From Monarcha castaneiventris obscurior (taxonomy: Eukaryota; Chordata; Aves; Passeriformes; Monarchidae): DNA of 64,000 nt. A program made the position numbers and the translations under genes. The notes beneath the pieces were generated by a model. The model was given only the letters and a program-made list of their open reading frames with translations. It was not told where the DNA came from and searched no databases. The stretch covers positions 19,698,001 through 19,762,000 of the forward strand of contig JAMPIT010000886.1 of the NCBI GenBank assembly GCA_026261815.1, given 5' to 3'. Shown one piece after another: positions 51,601 through 64,000 of this stretch. The stretch's first letter is position 1; every line of letters begins with the position of its first letter.

Positions 51601-54600
51601 GTATCTTGAGTTTCCCGGGGAAAGTTTCATCAGTGGCATAGGCTGACCTTAGCACGGAGTGCTGCAAAAGAGTGTCTGCCTCATTCTCCACTTTTCATCT
51701 GCCTGGATGATCATCGGGTGTGGCGTTGAACTGCAAGGGTGGTATTCCAAGAGAAATTATTTGAAGGAGAGGGAAGGTGTGACTGCCCTTTCAGTAGTAA
51801 TGTGGTCCTAGATCTACTGAAACTACTCGTAGAACCACATCTTCAGTCAAACAGTGATCTCCTGGTGGGCTGTTTCCAAACAGCTGCCCAACTCTCTGAG
51901 GTGGAGCTCCAGGTTTGTAGGCTTTTATGGGGACTGTCTTTTCTGTCATGCAAGTGTTACGCATTGTGTTTAAATTGAAGCAAGGAGGTACTGAATGAAT
52001 CAACAAGTTGGATGTTTATGCTTTTTACCTGTGGCTTCTCAGAAAAACTTGAATCAGTGATGAATATGTGATTCTTGGTGCCCTTGAAAGTCACAGGAGA
52101 CATGCACATGCCTTGTCAGTATGCATTGTCTCTTTCTGCCAGAGGTAGTGGAAGTGAACTATTCCAGCCTCTCTTGCTTGAGATTTTGGTCATAGACACA
52201 ATGTCTGTTGTCTGGGTGGCCAGAACCCTGCTTCTTCCTCAATGTCTTCCCTGTCTCTGACCTGTTCTGGGCACCCCAGCTAGTTCTTTAGGTTTATACA
52301 CTTGATCCAGTCACAGATTGACCATTAGACTTGCAAGGCACTTAGCAAAACTTGACATAGTAAAATACACCTTGTTCCCTTGATGGAGGATGAGAAATAG
52401 TTCATCGTCGTTTCAAGCTTTGCATGGCATCTGGAACTTGACTATGCTCTTTGCAGAATTGAAAATCTGTTTGTAGGTGCTACGCTTGTAGATGAGCTGC
52501 TTAGGCTGAGGGGTTTGGAGAGAAGGGGGAAATGTTCCATACGTTATTCGTTCTGTATGGACAGTTTTATAAAGTCTTATATTTTCCTGTGTTTTGTTCT
52601 CACTTGCTGTTTTTCTGCACGCTTCTCTCCACTCAGTTGAAACGGGAAGTGTTGCTACAGTATTAGCTAGTTCTGAGGGCTTATCACAAGATTCTTCCCT
52701 GATCAGCATTTATCTCATTGGTAAAGCAGGGGCTCTAATGTTAGCATGATGAAAGATAACTTTCCCTGCTTTCCCTGACTACTTTTCAGTACTTTGTCTG
52801 CTTCTTGAAAATGTAGCTGGAGTTGCTCTGGGAGACTTAATGGCCTTGTTAGCACTTGGAAGGGATACTGGCAAATTGCAAGCTTCAGGTAAAGGCAGGA
52901 GCTCCCCTTGAGGGCCTTACCTGTTGCTCCAGGCATAGTGGGATGAAAGTCTGAAGCCTTGTGAGAGTTAATTGTCTCAACTGGTTAAGGGACAGAATGG
53001 GAGGTGTTTACAGATGTCAGCAAGGGGCTGGTCTGCACATGCAGAACTTAAGAGACAAGCTGTTGCCCAGTTGTGCCATTAGCATTACTATCCGCGTGAC
53101 AGAGTGATCTGGACAGACTGCTGACTTCTTCCAGGCATTCACATGTCCTGTGGTGTAAGGGCTGACTTGTGCGAAACCACAGCTGCCGGCTCCATGCCGA
53201 TAGCCCGCCAGCTTTGCCAGGAGGAAATGGATGACAGGGCAAGCTGTGTGGGCTCTGCAGCAGCAGGTCAAAATAACTGGCTGCTTCATGTGAGTTTCTA
53301 AAGCTGCTAAATGGCTCTTGAAGCACACGTCCATGACTGTATTTTCCCTGGGGCGAGTTTCTGCAGGGCAGCTGTGCAGGGAGCCCAGCAGGGCAGGCGA
53401 GAAGGGTGTGGGGCTGCTCTCTGCAGCTCAGCTGCTGATGCATCATGGAGGGGGGCATGTTCTTCAAGGGGAAATGTGGTTGGGTTTCTTGGACCACATC
53501 TCCTCCCCTTGCTGCTATTCTCACAAGTGTTTCACAGACTGTCAAGTGAAGCCTGAGGTAGCCTCTGTTTGAAGGGGAACAGAAAGGGAGAGCCTTTTAT
53601 AACCATGAGTTGTTGACCTCATGAGCACATGCTCATGGAGAAGCTTAATTCAGGTATTCACTTAACTTTAATGAGTCTGTTGATCTCCTCAGTGATGGCC
53701 TCTCTAGCTTGGGTATTATTGCAATGTTATAACTGCTGAATCTGTATATGCAAATGGGTTGTCAATACTGAAGTATCTTAGTGAGTGGGAAACCTGATCT
53801 AACAGTGCATGGATATTATCAAATGTAATGGGATGGTTTCCTCTTCCAGTGCTTGCATGTTCATGAGTCAGTCACTGGCACATGACTGGAACTTGCAAGA
53901 TCAATCATAGGGTCACCTCACTGCTTATGTGGGAATTTGGTACTTTGCAATTTCAGTATTTTCTGAATGAAAAAAAACCAGATGAATAATTCATACCTGA
54001 AACTCTGAGTGCCTGTTGCTTCAGCTCTTAATCCAATTACTGATTAACATCGCATGCTTCTTCCTGTATTACCTAACAGCTCTGTGTTCACATGACCTCC
54101 GGTCAACTCTGTTACAAGAATGGAGAAGTGCAATGCCAGAACTTCTTAAAAGCTCTAGTTTTTCTTTATTTACTAAATTGTTTCTAGTATCAAATAACGC
54201 CTTTAAAGCAGAGGGACCAGGGGGCTTGTTCTCTCCTTGCCCACCTTCTTATCCTTGCTTACTGTGTGTGTTGTAGCTGAGATCCACAGCTTTGGTTTGA
54301 TTTTTCTCTGAAGAGGACCACATGGTGGCCAAGTGAGGTAAAAATTACCACACTAATCATTCCATATTGGGTTGGGGATGAAGTCCTGAGGGTCAGGATG
54401 CTGGCAAGTGTCCATTTGTGCGTATGTTGCAGGAACATCAATGTGCTGCTGTGCTTTGGTCATCATTGGCTCTCTCATCTGCTGGGAGCTTAGTCTTTCT
54501 GATTTAGTCGTAGTGGAAGTAGCCAACAGGAATTACAGAGACACTATTCTAGTCACAGTTGCCTCTTCTCCCCAAAAGACATGGCATCTTGCTGTGCATA

Positions 54601-57600
54601 TGCCAAACACTTGAAGCGATAGCTATCATATAAGGGACCAGTGCTTTTTCTTCTGTATGCAGCAGGGCAGCCTGGCACTCCCAGGTGGGAGTAATCCATG
54701 TTTCCCTCAGAGAAGGGTTCCCAAAATGTGTCTGGTTCTTACAGCTGATGACTTTGAACAGTATAAATTGAAATACTGAGTTAAGATAATGCCTCAGTTA
54801 ATTTTCTCTAACACCTAGTACCAGACTGAAAATCCAAAAGAGCACCTTCAGTACAGCCTTCAGCCTTGTGTCAAAGCAGTTGCTTAGTCAAATCTTCAGA
54901 TTTGGTGCAGTATTAAAATCTGTTTGCTAAATTACATGTAGTGTTCTAGGTTTGTGTAAGAAATGTTGATATTAGTGGTCATGCCTTACTTGAACTTCAG
55001 AGCTGCAAATTTTTGGCTCTCTTCTTTCTACAGCAAACACTAAAGCAGCAATCTACTTGTACTCCTGTGAGTAGGCTTATTTGCCATGTGGAGAGATTCA
55101 CATACTTAGTTAAGTGTGTGTGCACACCACAGTTTGTGGAAAAAAATTCAGCTGAATGATTTGCTAAAGATTTTTGGCTTAAAATTTGTCTACTGAAAGT
55201 GAAGTTGATTTAATATAATTCATAAAATCTCATTTAAATGTATAGAAAATACTTTTTAAAAAAGTGTGTGACAAAGCACTTCAAATATCCTAAGTTTACG
55301 TCTTTGGTGGTAATAATAATAACGAAGAAGTCTAGATTAAAATTCCTAACTGACTTCTAGCTTCAGTTTGAAACTAGGAGGACATGAACTCCTAATGGTG
55401 GCCCACTTATAGTAACTTTGGCTCTCTTGATTCATGGAAAATTGATGAACTCGGAGGTTGGGGCATTCTGAGTGAAATCTGAATTCTCGGCAGCTTCACT
55501 GTAAGGGTGCCACAGGTTTGACAGCACAGTTCATCACTTAATCTTTCTCATCAGGACTGAGCATTTTAAATGGAGTATTTCTTACTAATACATGAACAAT
55601 GACAGTCCAAGTCTAAGATTTTATCTGGTAAATAATTTGTACTACTCTTTACAGATGTGTTTTATACTAAGTAGTAAATAACACGTACGTTCCAAAACGT
55701 TGTCTTAAATCCTTGACTGCTCTACTGTTTGGAAAATTCTGGCCGTGGGAGATAGTTTCAAGAAATCATGAGTCTTCTGACAAAATGGAGTCAGTGACTT
55801 TCACCTCATGCTCTGGGAGATGGGGGGGAGGAATGGTGTGAACCATGTGAATCAAGAAGTAGAAACTAGCTAAAAAAGTGTTCTGTACTAAGTAGATACA
55901 TAATTGTCTTTTGTTTCCTTTCTCTACATAAGAACAGTATTTCCTGGCAGGGATAGGTAATCTGTTTTCATTCTGGCTAGGTTTTTTTCAGCCAGTGATA
56001 TCAATTCAGTTTGTTTGCACTTCTGTCAATATCCATGCTGGTTTGGGGAAATGGGAGTGAGAACGTTGTTTTGTACACACGTATTGTAGGCTTACATGTG
56101 TTTATTCTGCTCTTGATTATGTTTAGGTAAAATGCTGTTACTTTTCAATGCAAAGGTCCTGGTACTTTTGAATTTCACTCTTGTATAGATACTGGAGCTT
56201 ATGGTTCTTGCTCCAGGAACTGAACCTCTTCAGACTGCTACTTCATGCTTTATTTTTTGATGCAGTAATGAACTTGGAAGTTGGGGTAAGCAGGACTGAG
56301 AAAACTAAAGATGCTACTGAAATGACAGAAAAGTTGGTTTTCATCTTTTACTTTAGGAAAGTAAGACCAAAGGCTGCTGCCCACCCTACAGTGTATCAAA
56401 GTGCTGCTTGAGTCAGATGAGTTCAGATGCTGATCATTCTTATATTACACATTCACATGCTAATTTTCCTATCTAACATGAGAGGGGACTATCCAGCTCA
56501 GCAAAGAGTGCCATTGTTGTTTGTTCCATAAGCATATTCAGTGCTACTCTCCTGCTTTTATGGCTTTGTGAATTTCCCCCTCAAATCCTCTTAAGGGAAA
56601 AAAAGAGGAAACTCTGTAGTTTCCCTTTCTTCAACCAGATCCCCATTTCTGAGCATTACTTTGAGAGGAATAGCAAGTTCCACCCCACTGCCTTCATGGC
56701 TGTTTTTCAGGATGGATAGACATTTTCAGCCAAGGGGAGTGATGTAACCAGACTCTGTATACTTTATTTTAGATTCTGGCTGTGACTCTGTGACTGATAC
56801 AGAAACAGAAGAGGAGAAGAATCCAGCTGACTCCCACAGACTTGCCATGAGTGAAGAACATGAATCATCCAGGGGCACTGGGGACTGTCCAGTGGTGCAG
56901 CCCAACCGCATACAATGTGGGGTACTGTATGTCCACTCCTTGGGCTATGTTCTTACTGCTGGTGCAACCCATTGTGCTGCTTTGTCATGGTCAGCTTTAC
57001 AGGCCTGGAAATTAGTCCTGAATTCTTCTGTCACCTTCCTGCTCAGCCCCCTGTCCTCCATGTCTCTGTATCATGGGCTTGGCTCCCTAGGCCCAGGAGT
57101 AGCTTGGTAACATGCAGTGCTTAGAGCTGTCTAGGCTGTGGTGTCACTTAATGACTGTCTCATTAACACAGCTGCTTGGCTTGGATGCTGTGAGACAGGT
57201 TCACACTCTTCCCTTCCTCTGTTCTGGTAGCAAGTGGAGTAAGGTGACTGCAATGATCTGACTCCACAGTCAGGATCCAGTCTAATACGACAATTCTGGT
57301 ATATGCCTTGCAAGTGACTCTGAAATGACTTCTTGTCTGAAAAACAGCACTTTTTAGTATAGCATCTCCTCAGATGGAAAGAGTCTAAGTTTCTTCCTTT
57401 TGTTTCTGTTTAGAATGTGGCTGTGCTGCTTACAGGAAGAGATGGATAGAGTTGAAACTAAATAATTTTATAAATCTAGCCTTAATCTGTTTATAAATCT
57501 ATCTAATAAATCTGGAGTTTTATCAGTTTAATACCTGTATCTATACTGGTGCAAGCTGTAACAGAAGCCACCTGCACAGTTAGTCTGTAACTGGAAGATG

Positions 57601-60600
57601 CTCCTGAAAACAATTCAAAACTGTGAAAATGATAGATGGTAATTGATGTGCTAGTTGCAATGAGAACAAAATCCCTAGAAAATGGACTTAACCAAATGAG
57701 TGTTTTTATGTTGTGAACCTGTGTGTTGTAATGCCTTTTGTCTTAGGTTCAGACAACGGTTTATATTATCATGAAATGTAAACTGGATGGTGAAATGAAA
57801 ACTGAAGTTAAATTTTCTCCAGAGAATGCATCCTCTGTGCGTGTGCTGGCTGAGATGGAGAATGAGTACACAATCTCTGTGAAGGCTCCAAGTAAGCTGG
57901 ACTGAGATTCCACCCCTGCCCCCACCCCTTCCCCAATTGTTTCCTTTCTATCTCAACCTGCCTGTCCTGAGAAGTGCTAGAGTGATAAGGGTAAAGGTTG
58001 CAATGCAGAAAAACCTGAGTCCGGAAAATCTTGAACTTGCATTCTCACCCGTGATACTTTTGTGATGAGGAACTGAGGGAGGCTGCTGCTTGTGGGCTCT
58101 GTTTTCCCCTCAGCAGCAGTAGGGTTGCAGGGTGGAAACAGTTTGCTGGGAGTTGTGAGAACAGATTGCACTTTGAATTTAGCTGTGTGCTATGACCACC
58201 ACCACATTAGCATTGCCAATGCACCAAGAGAGAAGGTAAGTGCCAGTAAATAATTACATGACTATAATGGCATGTGCTTAATGTGTAATGATCTCTGTGA
58301 TCAGAGCTGAAACTATTTATTCTGGCTTGCCTTTTAATTTAGGTATGTTCTGTCACTCTAAATATTTACATTTACAAAACTGAAGGTTGTCTAAACTTTA
58401 GGTTCACTAAACTTTAGAGGCATGATTTCAGAGCCTTAAAGATTGATATTATTTTCCCAGCATTATTTTATTTCATCTACTTTTGTCTGTCCTCTTGAAG
58501 AGTCATTGTGGCATTCTCTCTGAGAATAGAGACTAATAGACATTGTAGCAACTCCCATAAAGTCAATGAAGTGGGTTGATTTAAAGAAGGTGACCTCACC
58601 AACATATAAAGGCTTAATTTAATCTGCCTTAAGTCAAGACTTACGATATGAACACTGACCTGGAAACTAACTTGTACTTTGAATTATAAACATGACCTTC
58701 ACATTGATGGAGTGTACAATGTAAGCTCTGAAGTTTCTAACAGTAAGAGAAATAATGTTTAATTCCTTTGTGTTGTTAACTGTTTCATCATTTCCTGAGT
58801 AGTTAACAGGGAAAGACTAACTTCAGTGGGATTCAGAATATCTGTGTTTCAAAGAGAAAGTTCAGACTTAAAAATGCACACTAGACAAAACATCAAGAAG
58901 CTCCAAGGTGCAAGTAGAAGATAATCCTGTACATGGGGTAGAGTTGCAAAGCTGGAATTCCTTTTAATAGATTTTATTCAGAAACTAGTGAGGCTGACAG
59001 AGGTTGCAAAATCCCTAGTGACTTTTCTGATTTCTCTCTCCTTCTTCCCTGGCTCTTTGTATTTATGGTATGGCTTTATAGGCAGCTCCAGAGAAGCCAG
59101 GGGTGGAGAGATGTGAGGCTTTCTAGTTTGAGGTGGAGTACTTTTAACTGGTCCAGTCTGCTGTTAGCAGAGAACCTAGCAGGTTATGTGCATTGACACA
59201 GCTATAAAGAAGGTAGTTCCAAAGTACTTTCCTACCTAGTGTTCCAAGATCATGACTCTTTTCATGACTCTTCATGAATTCAATATAGCAGAAACTGTTT
59301 TGGAATTCATCTGGCAGTATATCCAAACTCCTCCTGTCCTCACAGTATGTCATGCAAACTTTTGCCCATTGTTTGTTCTAATGGTGATTTTTTCTTTTCA
59401 AAGATTTAACCTCTGGGACAGTGCCTCTGCAGATATATTCAGGGGACTTGGTGGTGGGAGAAACAAGTGTCACTTACCATACTGACATGGAGGAAATCAG
59501 CAATCTGTTGGCTAATGCAGCCAACCCTGTACAGTTCATGTGCCAGGTAAGGACTTCAGCAAACAGCTGCTTTGGAAATGAGCTCTTTCAGAGGCTAGAC
59601 AAGTGGGCATAAGCAAAAGTGCTTGCCATGAAGTAGCTCTTCTGAAATGAAGAAATGCAAGGTTATTTAGGGATTTTCCTCTAATATCCCCTTTTATTGA
59701 AAGCATGGATGTTTTTTCTGTCTCTGGAGCACATAGCTGGCTAAGGTGAGTCAGGTTATCAAGCTAAGAAGGAAAAATGCAGTCAATCAACACTCACATT
59801 TAGACCTTGATGACTTCAAAAGATTGGAATGACAGAATTTGATATAACAGAAAGTACCATGAAAAATAAATTGTTTTGGAATTTGTACCTAGGCGTTATT
59901 AAAAAAGATGTAAATAGTAGCAAAGATTCATGTTGTCTGGAGGAAGCAGAGTAACATAAAATGATTAGTTGATTCTTAGCAGTTACTTTTTCCATACAGC
60001 CACTCAGTTTTCCTATTCTGTTTTGCCAAATTGGGGTACCTGAACCCTATTAGAGGGGTGAAGCTTGCACGAGGAAGTTTTCTGCCTGCATGTTCCTGAT
60101 CTGCCATGTAGTGGAAGCCTACAGAGTAGCCTTGTTAGTCGCCAGTATACCTGGGGCAGGGGAGACTGTTTCCCTTGCTTTTTAGTTCAAGTTTTGGAGC
60201 AGCTGGTACTGGTTGATGCCTCTGCTTAGGGAATATGCATGCTTCCCAGTGGCAAAGAACCAGTTAAAAAGCCAAACCCACAGTGTGTACTAGAACAATT
60301 CAAAATGGACCAGTGCATACTTAAAGCAGGAGTGCATTTCATTGGAACAGTTTCAGAAGTAAGTGTATACCTGCCAAGAAAGTATGAAGCAAGTTTTCTG
60401 TGCTTCCAGTTGCATGAGTGATTTTCTCATTGTGCTCTGTCTTGTGGAGTATATGGTTCTCATCTGTTGAGCTAGATGATACTCTGTTTTTGCACCAGGA
60501 AGCTATCCAAGTTCTTTGCTTGACCTGAACATTTCTACCTTCTTCTGACTGTGTTAAATAATAAAAACACCATATAAATCTCACCTTAACTGAATCTCCA

Positions 60601-63600
60601 GACTCTACCAAACAAAATCACTTTCTGTTTATCTGTAGGCCTTTAAAATTGTGCCATACAGCATAGAAGCCCTGGACAAATTGTTGACTGAGTCACTCAA
60701 GAAGAACATTCCTGCCAGTGGTCTACACCTGTTTGGAATCAACCAGCTGGAAGAAGAAGATATGACAGCAAGTAAGTTTAAAGACTTCTGGTTTATTTTT
60801 AAGTTTTGTTTGTATCAGTTGTTTTACCTTGAAGCACCTTAACACTGCAGTGTGTAGTACCTGCACAGGCTGGCTCACAAATCTTGGATCTCAGCCAGAA
60901 AGTGAAATTTCTAATGATGTGTACAGAAAGGGGATTGCCATTTGAGTCAGGTGACCCTTTTTATTACATCCATCATTCTCACTTCCCTGCACTGTGGCAG
61001 ATGCTGCTATGTAGACAGCTTCAAACCAGAGTGAAAGGATGATGCTCCCCAAATGTCGCCCAGGTTTTCTGCTTTGTTCTTCTGTCCCATGTTCCATTTC
61101 TCCACAGCCCAGTCCTTTTCCCCAAACCCCATAACTCTAAGGTACACAGTGGGCACTGAGCAGTTGGGTTGGTATGCCATCTTTTTGTAACGATGATCTA
61201 AGAAGTCCTTGCAAACCTGTGATCCTGCATACATTTAAGCTATTACAGTGCCATATTCCCCACTAAAGGTTATAGGACTTAAGTCTGGAGATGCACTAGA
61301 TGTTTTCTGCAGTTAGCTCAATTTTGAAACCATATATGTACATTTCAGGGATTTCACAAGTGCTTTGATCTGTGTGTTTACTGTGTCTGTTTCTCACCTA
61401 CTGGCTCTGCTGCTGCTAGAGAAAAACTTAGGTTCTAATGGGCTCCTGTTCTCACAGATCAGAGGGATGAGGAGCTGCCAACCCTGCTTCACTTCTCTGC
61501 AAGATACGGACTGAAGAACCTTACTGCCTTGCTGCTTACATGCCCTGGAGCACTGCAGGCCTACAGTGTAGCCAACAAGTATGGCCACTATCCAAACACC
61601 ATAGCAGAAAAGCATGGCTTTAAGGATCTCCGGCAGTTCATTGATGAATATGTGGTAAGAGGAAGCAGAGCAGTCTTTCTGCCCTGTCCCACGCTGGCTG
61701 CAGGCTCTGGCACCGAGCTTGGCACTCGGTGTTACTTGAGCAGGAGTGACGAGGTGATAAAACATGCAGTGTATTGTGGTAGGGTGTAGAACACAGACAT
61801 CCAGCCACACTGAAAGCTTTCAGCCTGGAGGCTTAGGTGTTTCTCTGGAGCCAGGAAAGTTCCTGGGGCTTTTGCACACAGCAGAGACTGCCATGCTGGC
61901 TTCCTGTCATCCCTCCATCTAATGAAGTTTCTGCAGGGATGTGGTTGGTGCCTGGTGTACTCTTCTAATTCTGGGATCCTGGGAAAACAGCCCCTTCATC
62001 TGGCTTACTTCAGGGAGTAATATGGGAACAGAATATGTTTGGGAAGATACAATCTGAGGTGCTCTCTTATTAGTTGTAGTGCAGTCAGGATTGCTTACTA
62101 GCTCATTCAGAGCTGATCTGTGTAGTCTGCCTGTTCCACTTGATATTCATTTGTCCTTGCATTGGTATAGCTGTCCATTCCTTATTTGTTCTATCAGTGA
62201 TCCCAAGTGACAATTCATTTGTCTTTGAGCTAACCCCACCCCCAGAAAACAGCACTCTGACTTTGCCACATTATGACATGGACCTGACTCCAGCTGCACC
62301 AAGCAATTGTTTCTGTGCAGTACTTGGGTATGCGTGGAGTTCATCCTTTTGTTTCAGTTTGAGCTGTTTCTGGCCTGTATGCTTCAAAATAACAAGGAGC
62401 TCCTTGACTCAGATCACATGAATTCTATTTGCCTTTGCTTTAGGTTGAAAAGTTGTGTTTAATTGTCCCTAACATTGTCTGAATGCTGGGTAATAAATCT
62501 GCCAGCTTTAGTGTGGTTCTAATGCCAGCTAATTACAGTAGTGTTTAAGCCTATGTAGGAGACATGGGTAGTTCTTGGACTTGGGCCTTGCTTCTTGACA
62601 TTATACATTAGAGCTAAATAAAAGTCATTCCATATTCTGAGATCAGGAGGGCTGCAGAAGGTGTAAATTGTGTGACCAAAATCTTTGCAAGTAAAGTTAA
62701 GTGAGAGATGTGCAAGAAGTCCTTCCAACCTCTCGTTGTACATTGGAGTACTGTGCTCCTCCCATATTCTCTCCACCAGCACAGTGACAGGGCTGTGTTA
62801 AGAGTAGGTCCTCCTTCCTGGCCATCAACCTGTCTGTGCAGCACAGTACCAGGCACACAAATCATCTGCACCAGTGTGACCACTGCAAGGTAGTGACCAG
62901 TATCACTAGCAGTATGGATATCTGAAAATCCCAGTAAAGCCCTTTACTCCCCCGATTTGCTCTCTGGCAAAGGTTCCTCTGCACGTCTGTAAAGCATTGC
63001 ATGAGCTGCTGGCCTGACCCATTTTGACTGTGGAGGGAAGCATGTGTAGCCAGCTTTGACACACATGCCCTGTGGATTGAGGGCCCATGAGTTGGCATTT
63101 GTGGATGGAAGAATATCTTGTAGTATTGCAACTGTTAAGACAGCTGTGCTTGTGACATAATTGGAACTTGGGAAGGAGGATGGGATGAAGCTTTACATTT
63201 TGCTCCCTTGTGTGTGATTTGGTGAAGATCTGCCTTCCCCCCCTGCTCTATGTTGCAAATATATAAGAAAGGGTTCTGCTCTCCTGTGAATCAGAAGTTG
63301 CCTATATTACATGATCTGCTGCCTGCTGTGAGGTTTCCTGTTAATGTCACAGAAAAGGGTCTGTGTACTCCCACTCTGGGTGTTACATGCTGCTGCTAAT
63401 GCCAAGAAACTGAAACTGAGTCTACATCAAAGCTAAAACTTTGCTATTTTGCAGGTGCTCTGCATGTGATAAGCTTTCCCCCTTATGGTTAGCTATGCTT
63501 GCCCCAAAATAGCCTTTGACAAGCATTTGTATTTTTAGAATTGAGCTATGCTTATGTTCTGGGAGTTTGCAGACATTGGGTCAGACATGAAAGTGATGGG

Positions 63601-64000
63601 ATGAGAGGCTATAATGGCTACTCAGAATGTGTCAGCACTCCTTGTTTGGCCTTCTTAACCTTTTATTACAACACAGCTCTCAAAGGTTTGTCCCAGACTG
63701 CTGTAGCGGGGATTTAAATCATTTGAGAAACCTCAGTCTCTGGGAATGAGCTGTCTTCAGAGGTTTTTTCCATCACTGAGGAAAAAGTGAGGTATCTTTT
63801 GCTTGCTTTTGTTCTCCAGAGTCCTTATTTAAATAAGACTTGAATTTTTTTTTTTCTTGCCCTCCTTCCTCTCCAGGAAACTGCAGATATGCTAAAGAGT
63901 CACATTAAGGAAGAGCTGATGCAAGGCGAGGAGGATGAGTCTGTTTATGAGTCCATGGCTCATCTGTCCACTGATCTGTTAATGAAGTGTTCCTTGAATC
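39623..64000 (+). CDS. PIK3AP1: PIK3AP1 (BCAP), B-cell adaptor for PI3-kinase; 3' part beyond the window
   Basis: Partial: eight coding exons, 440 codons. Exons: 39623-39635, 45344-45760, 56773-56921, 57747-57891, 59404-59546, 60639-60771, 61458-61654, 63877-64000 (continues). All acceptors are AG, all donors GT, and phases join without a stop. Domains seen: TIR about 9-142 (EYDVLIVYASD...WCQYL, LLLSAELVQSFY); acidic linker SGCDSVTDTE; DBB domain about 184-330; ankyrin-like repeats 338-399 (LLHFSARYGLKNLTALLL, GHYPNTIAEKHG); YESM at Tyr423, a YxxM motif that binds p85 SH2 domains once phosphorylated. The family is a cytoplasmic adaptor linking B-cell receptor/CD19 and Toll-like receptor signalling to PI3K. 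Missing from the window: remaining YxxM motifs, coiled coil and proline-rich tail. BANK1 is the main alternative, but identity across SGCDSVTDTE and the ankyrin exon favours PIK3AP1. Confidence 0.97.
45344..45760 (+). CDS. PIK3AP1: PIK3AP1 exon 2: TIR domain
   Basis: This 417-nt exon encodes nearly the entire TIR domain, residues 5-143. Strand A is DVLIVYASD, and the region SRSIILLLSAELVQ matches the hydrophobic core of BCAP TIR. Acceptor is 'ctgtacag', donor GTAAGA. The exon enters and leaves in phase 1, so the TIR module is phase-symmetric. Confidence 0.95.
48863..49240 (-). repeat. CR1 LINE 3' fragment in PIK3AP1 intron 2
   Basis: It begins 'tcacagaattattaaggctg', the reverse complement of a CR1 tail, and continues with 'gggatggtgattccaccac', 'ctgggcaacctgttctgatg' and 'aatctaagccttccctgaag', all hallmarks of CR1 read backwards. 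The far boundary is approximate. Confidence 0.9.
50056..50510 (-). repeat. CR1 LINE 3' fragment in PIK3AP1 intron 2
   Basis: It begins 'tcacagaatcattcaggttg' followed by 'gaagggacctcttgagatca', then 'gcaacctgttccagtgtttg' and 'ctccaggctgaagagttcc', and ends near 'ggtcctgtgctgggctca'. Orientation is the same as the copy 1.2 kb upstream, but the two differ enough to be separate insertions. Confidence 0.92.
56773..56921 (+). CDS. PIK3AP1: PIK3AP1 exon 3: acidic linker and start of DBB domain
   Basis: It encodes SGCDSVTDTETEEEK, a variable linker, then VVQPNRIQCG, where the DBB domain starts. The donor is GTACTG; the exon ends in phase 0 and reads directly into VQTTVY of exon 4. Confidence 0.93.
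57747..59546 (+). CDS. PIK3AP1: PIK3AP1 exons 4-5: central DBB domain
   Basis: Exon 4 (57747-57891) encodes TTVYIIMKCKL through ENEYTISVKAP, and exon 5 (59404-59546) encodes IYSGDLVVGETSVTYHTDM through NPVQFMCQ. This immunoglobulin-like fold is shared by Dof, BCAP and BANK and mediates self-association in the family. A 43-nt exon-like segment in the intron between them (58193-58235) would break the frame and is not included. Confidence 0.93.
60639..60771 (+). CDS. PIK3AP1: PIK3AP1 exon 6: end of DBB domain
   Basis: It encodes AFKIVPYSIEALDKLL through GINQLEEEDMTA, highly like human BCAP. Acceptor 'atctgtag', donor GTAAGT, exit phase 1. Confidence 0.95.
61458..61654 (+). CDS. PIK3AP1: PIK3AP1 exon 7: ankyrin repeats
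   Basis: It encodes residues 334-399 with two ankyrin-like units (LPTLLHFSARYGLKNLTALL and YGHYPNTIAEKHGFKDL). Acceptor 'ctcacag', donor GTAAGA, exit phase 0. This is the most conserved exon of the gene in the window. Confidence 0.95.
63877..64000 (+). CDS. PIK3AP1: PIK3AP1 exon 8, cut by the window end
   Basis: After a strong pyrimidine tract and 'ctccag' it reads ETADMLKSHIKEELM, an acidic stretch, and YESM, then STDLLMKCSLN. No donor is reached before 64000, so the exon continues beyond the window. Confidence 0.93.

Larger units (their letters stand above)
45761..56772 (+). other. PIK3AP1: PIK3AP1 intron 2 (11 kb)
   Basis: The largest intron in the window. Two minus-oriented CR1 copies lie inside it (48863-49240 and 50056-50510). 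No further coding exon or nested gene was recognised. Confidence 0.8.

Noticed and set aside
1..64000. CRISPR arrays, operons, insertion sequences or a defence-type system
   Set aside because: The window is spliced vertebrate DNA; there are no regularly spaced repeats, no transposase genes and no operon layout.

Overview
The window looks like avian (bird) nuclear DNA. It has multi-exon genes with GT/AG introns, three GC-rich promoter islands and several CR1 LINE fragments, the typical bird interspersed repeat. The predicted proteins align (by memory, no search run) with vertebrate families. No CRISPR array, operon, tRNA or rRNA was seen, and no species call is attempted.

Layout. From 1 to about 10.2 kb no gene is recognised; one CR1 tail lies at 2.0-2.2 kb. 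From 10.2 to 16.5 kb on the minus strand lies a UGT8-like UDP-glycosyltransferase with five coding exons (532 aa). Its start codon sits 2 nt inside a spliced exon, so an upstream noncoding exon is expected; the otherwise unassigned GC island at 22.5-23.3 kb is the best candidate promoter. From about 24.4 to 35.4 kb on the minus strand lies NOLC1 (nucleolar phosphoprotein Nopp140), complete in 14 coding exons (698 aa), with its own GC island at 34.9-35.7 kb. From 39.6 kb to the window end on the plus strand lies PIK3AP1 (BCAP). Its first eight coding exons cover the TIR domain, DBB domain, ankyrin region and first YxxM motif (440 codons); the rest lies beyond position 64000. NOLC1 and PIK3AP1 are head to head, 4.2 kb apart between start codons, each with its own island.

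The three genes do not form a known pathway. The UGT8-like enzyme is an ER membrane glycosyltransferase, NOLC1 acts in the nucleolus and Cajal bodies, and PIK3AP1 is a cytoplasmic adaptor for B-cell and Toll-like receptor signalling. All exon joins were checked by hand for reading phase and splice dinucleotides and give uninterrupted frames. I found no new biological system. The most useful leads are: a UGT8-like gene outside the mammalian UGT8 locus with an apparent His-to-Gln change at a donor-sugar residue; paired and symmetric intron phases in the NOLC1 repeat exons; a short upstream ORF ending in ATG-TGA before PIK3AP1; and an exact palindrome upstream of PIK3AP1.
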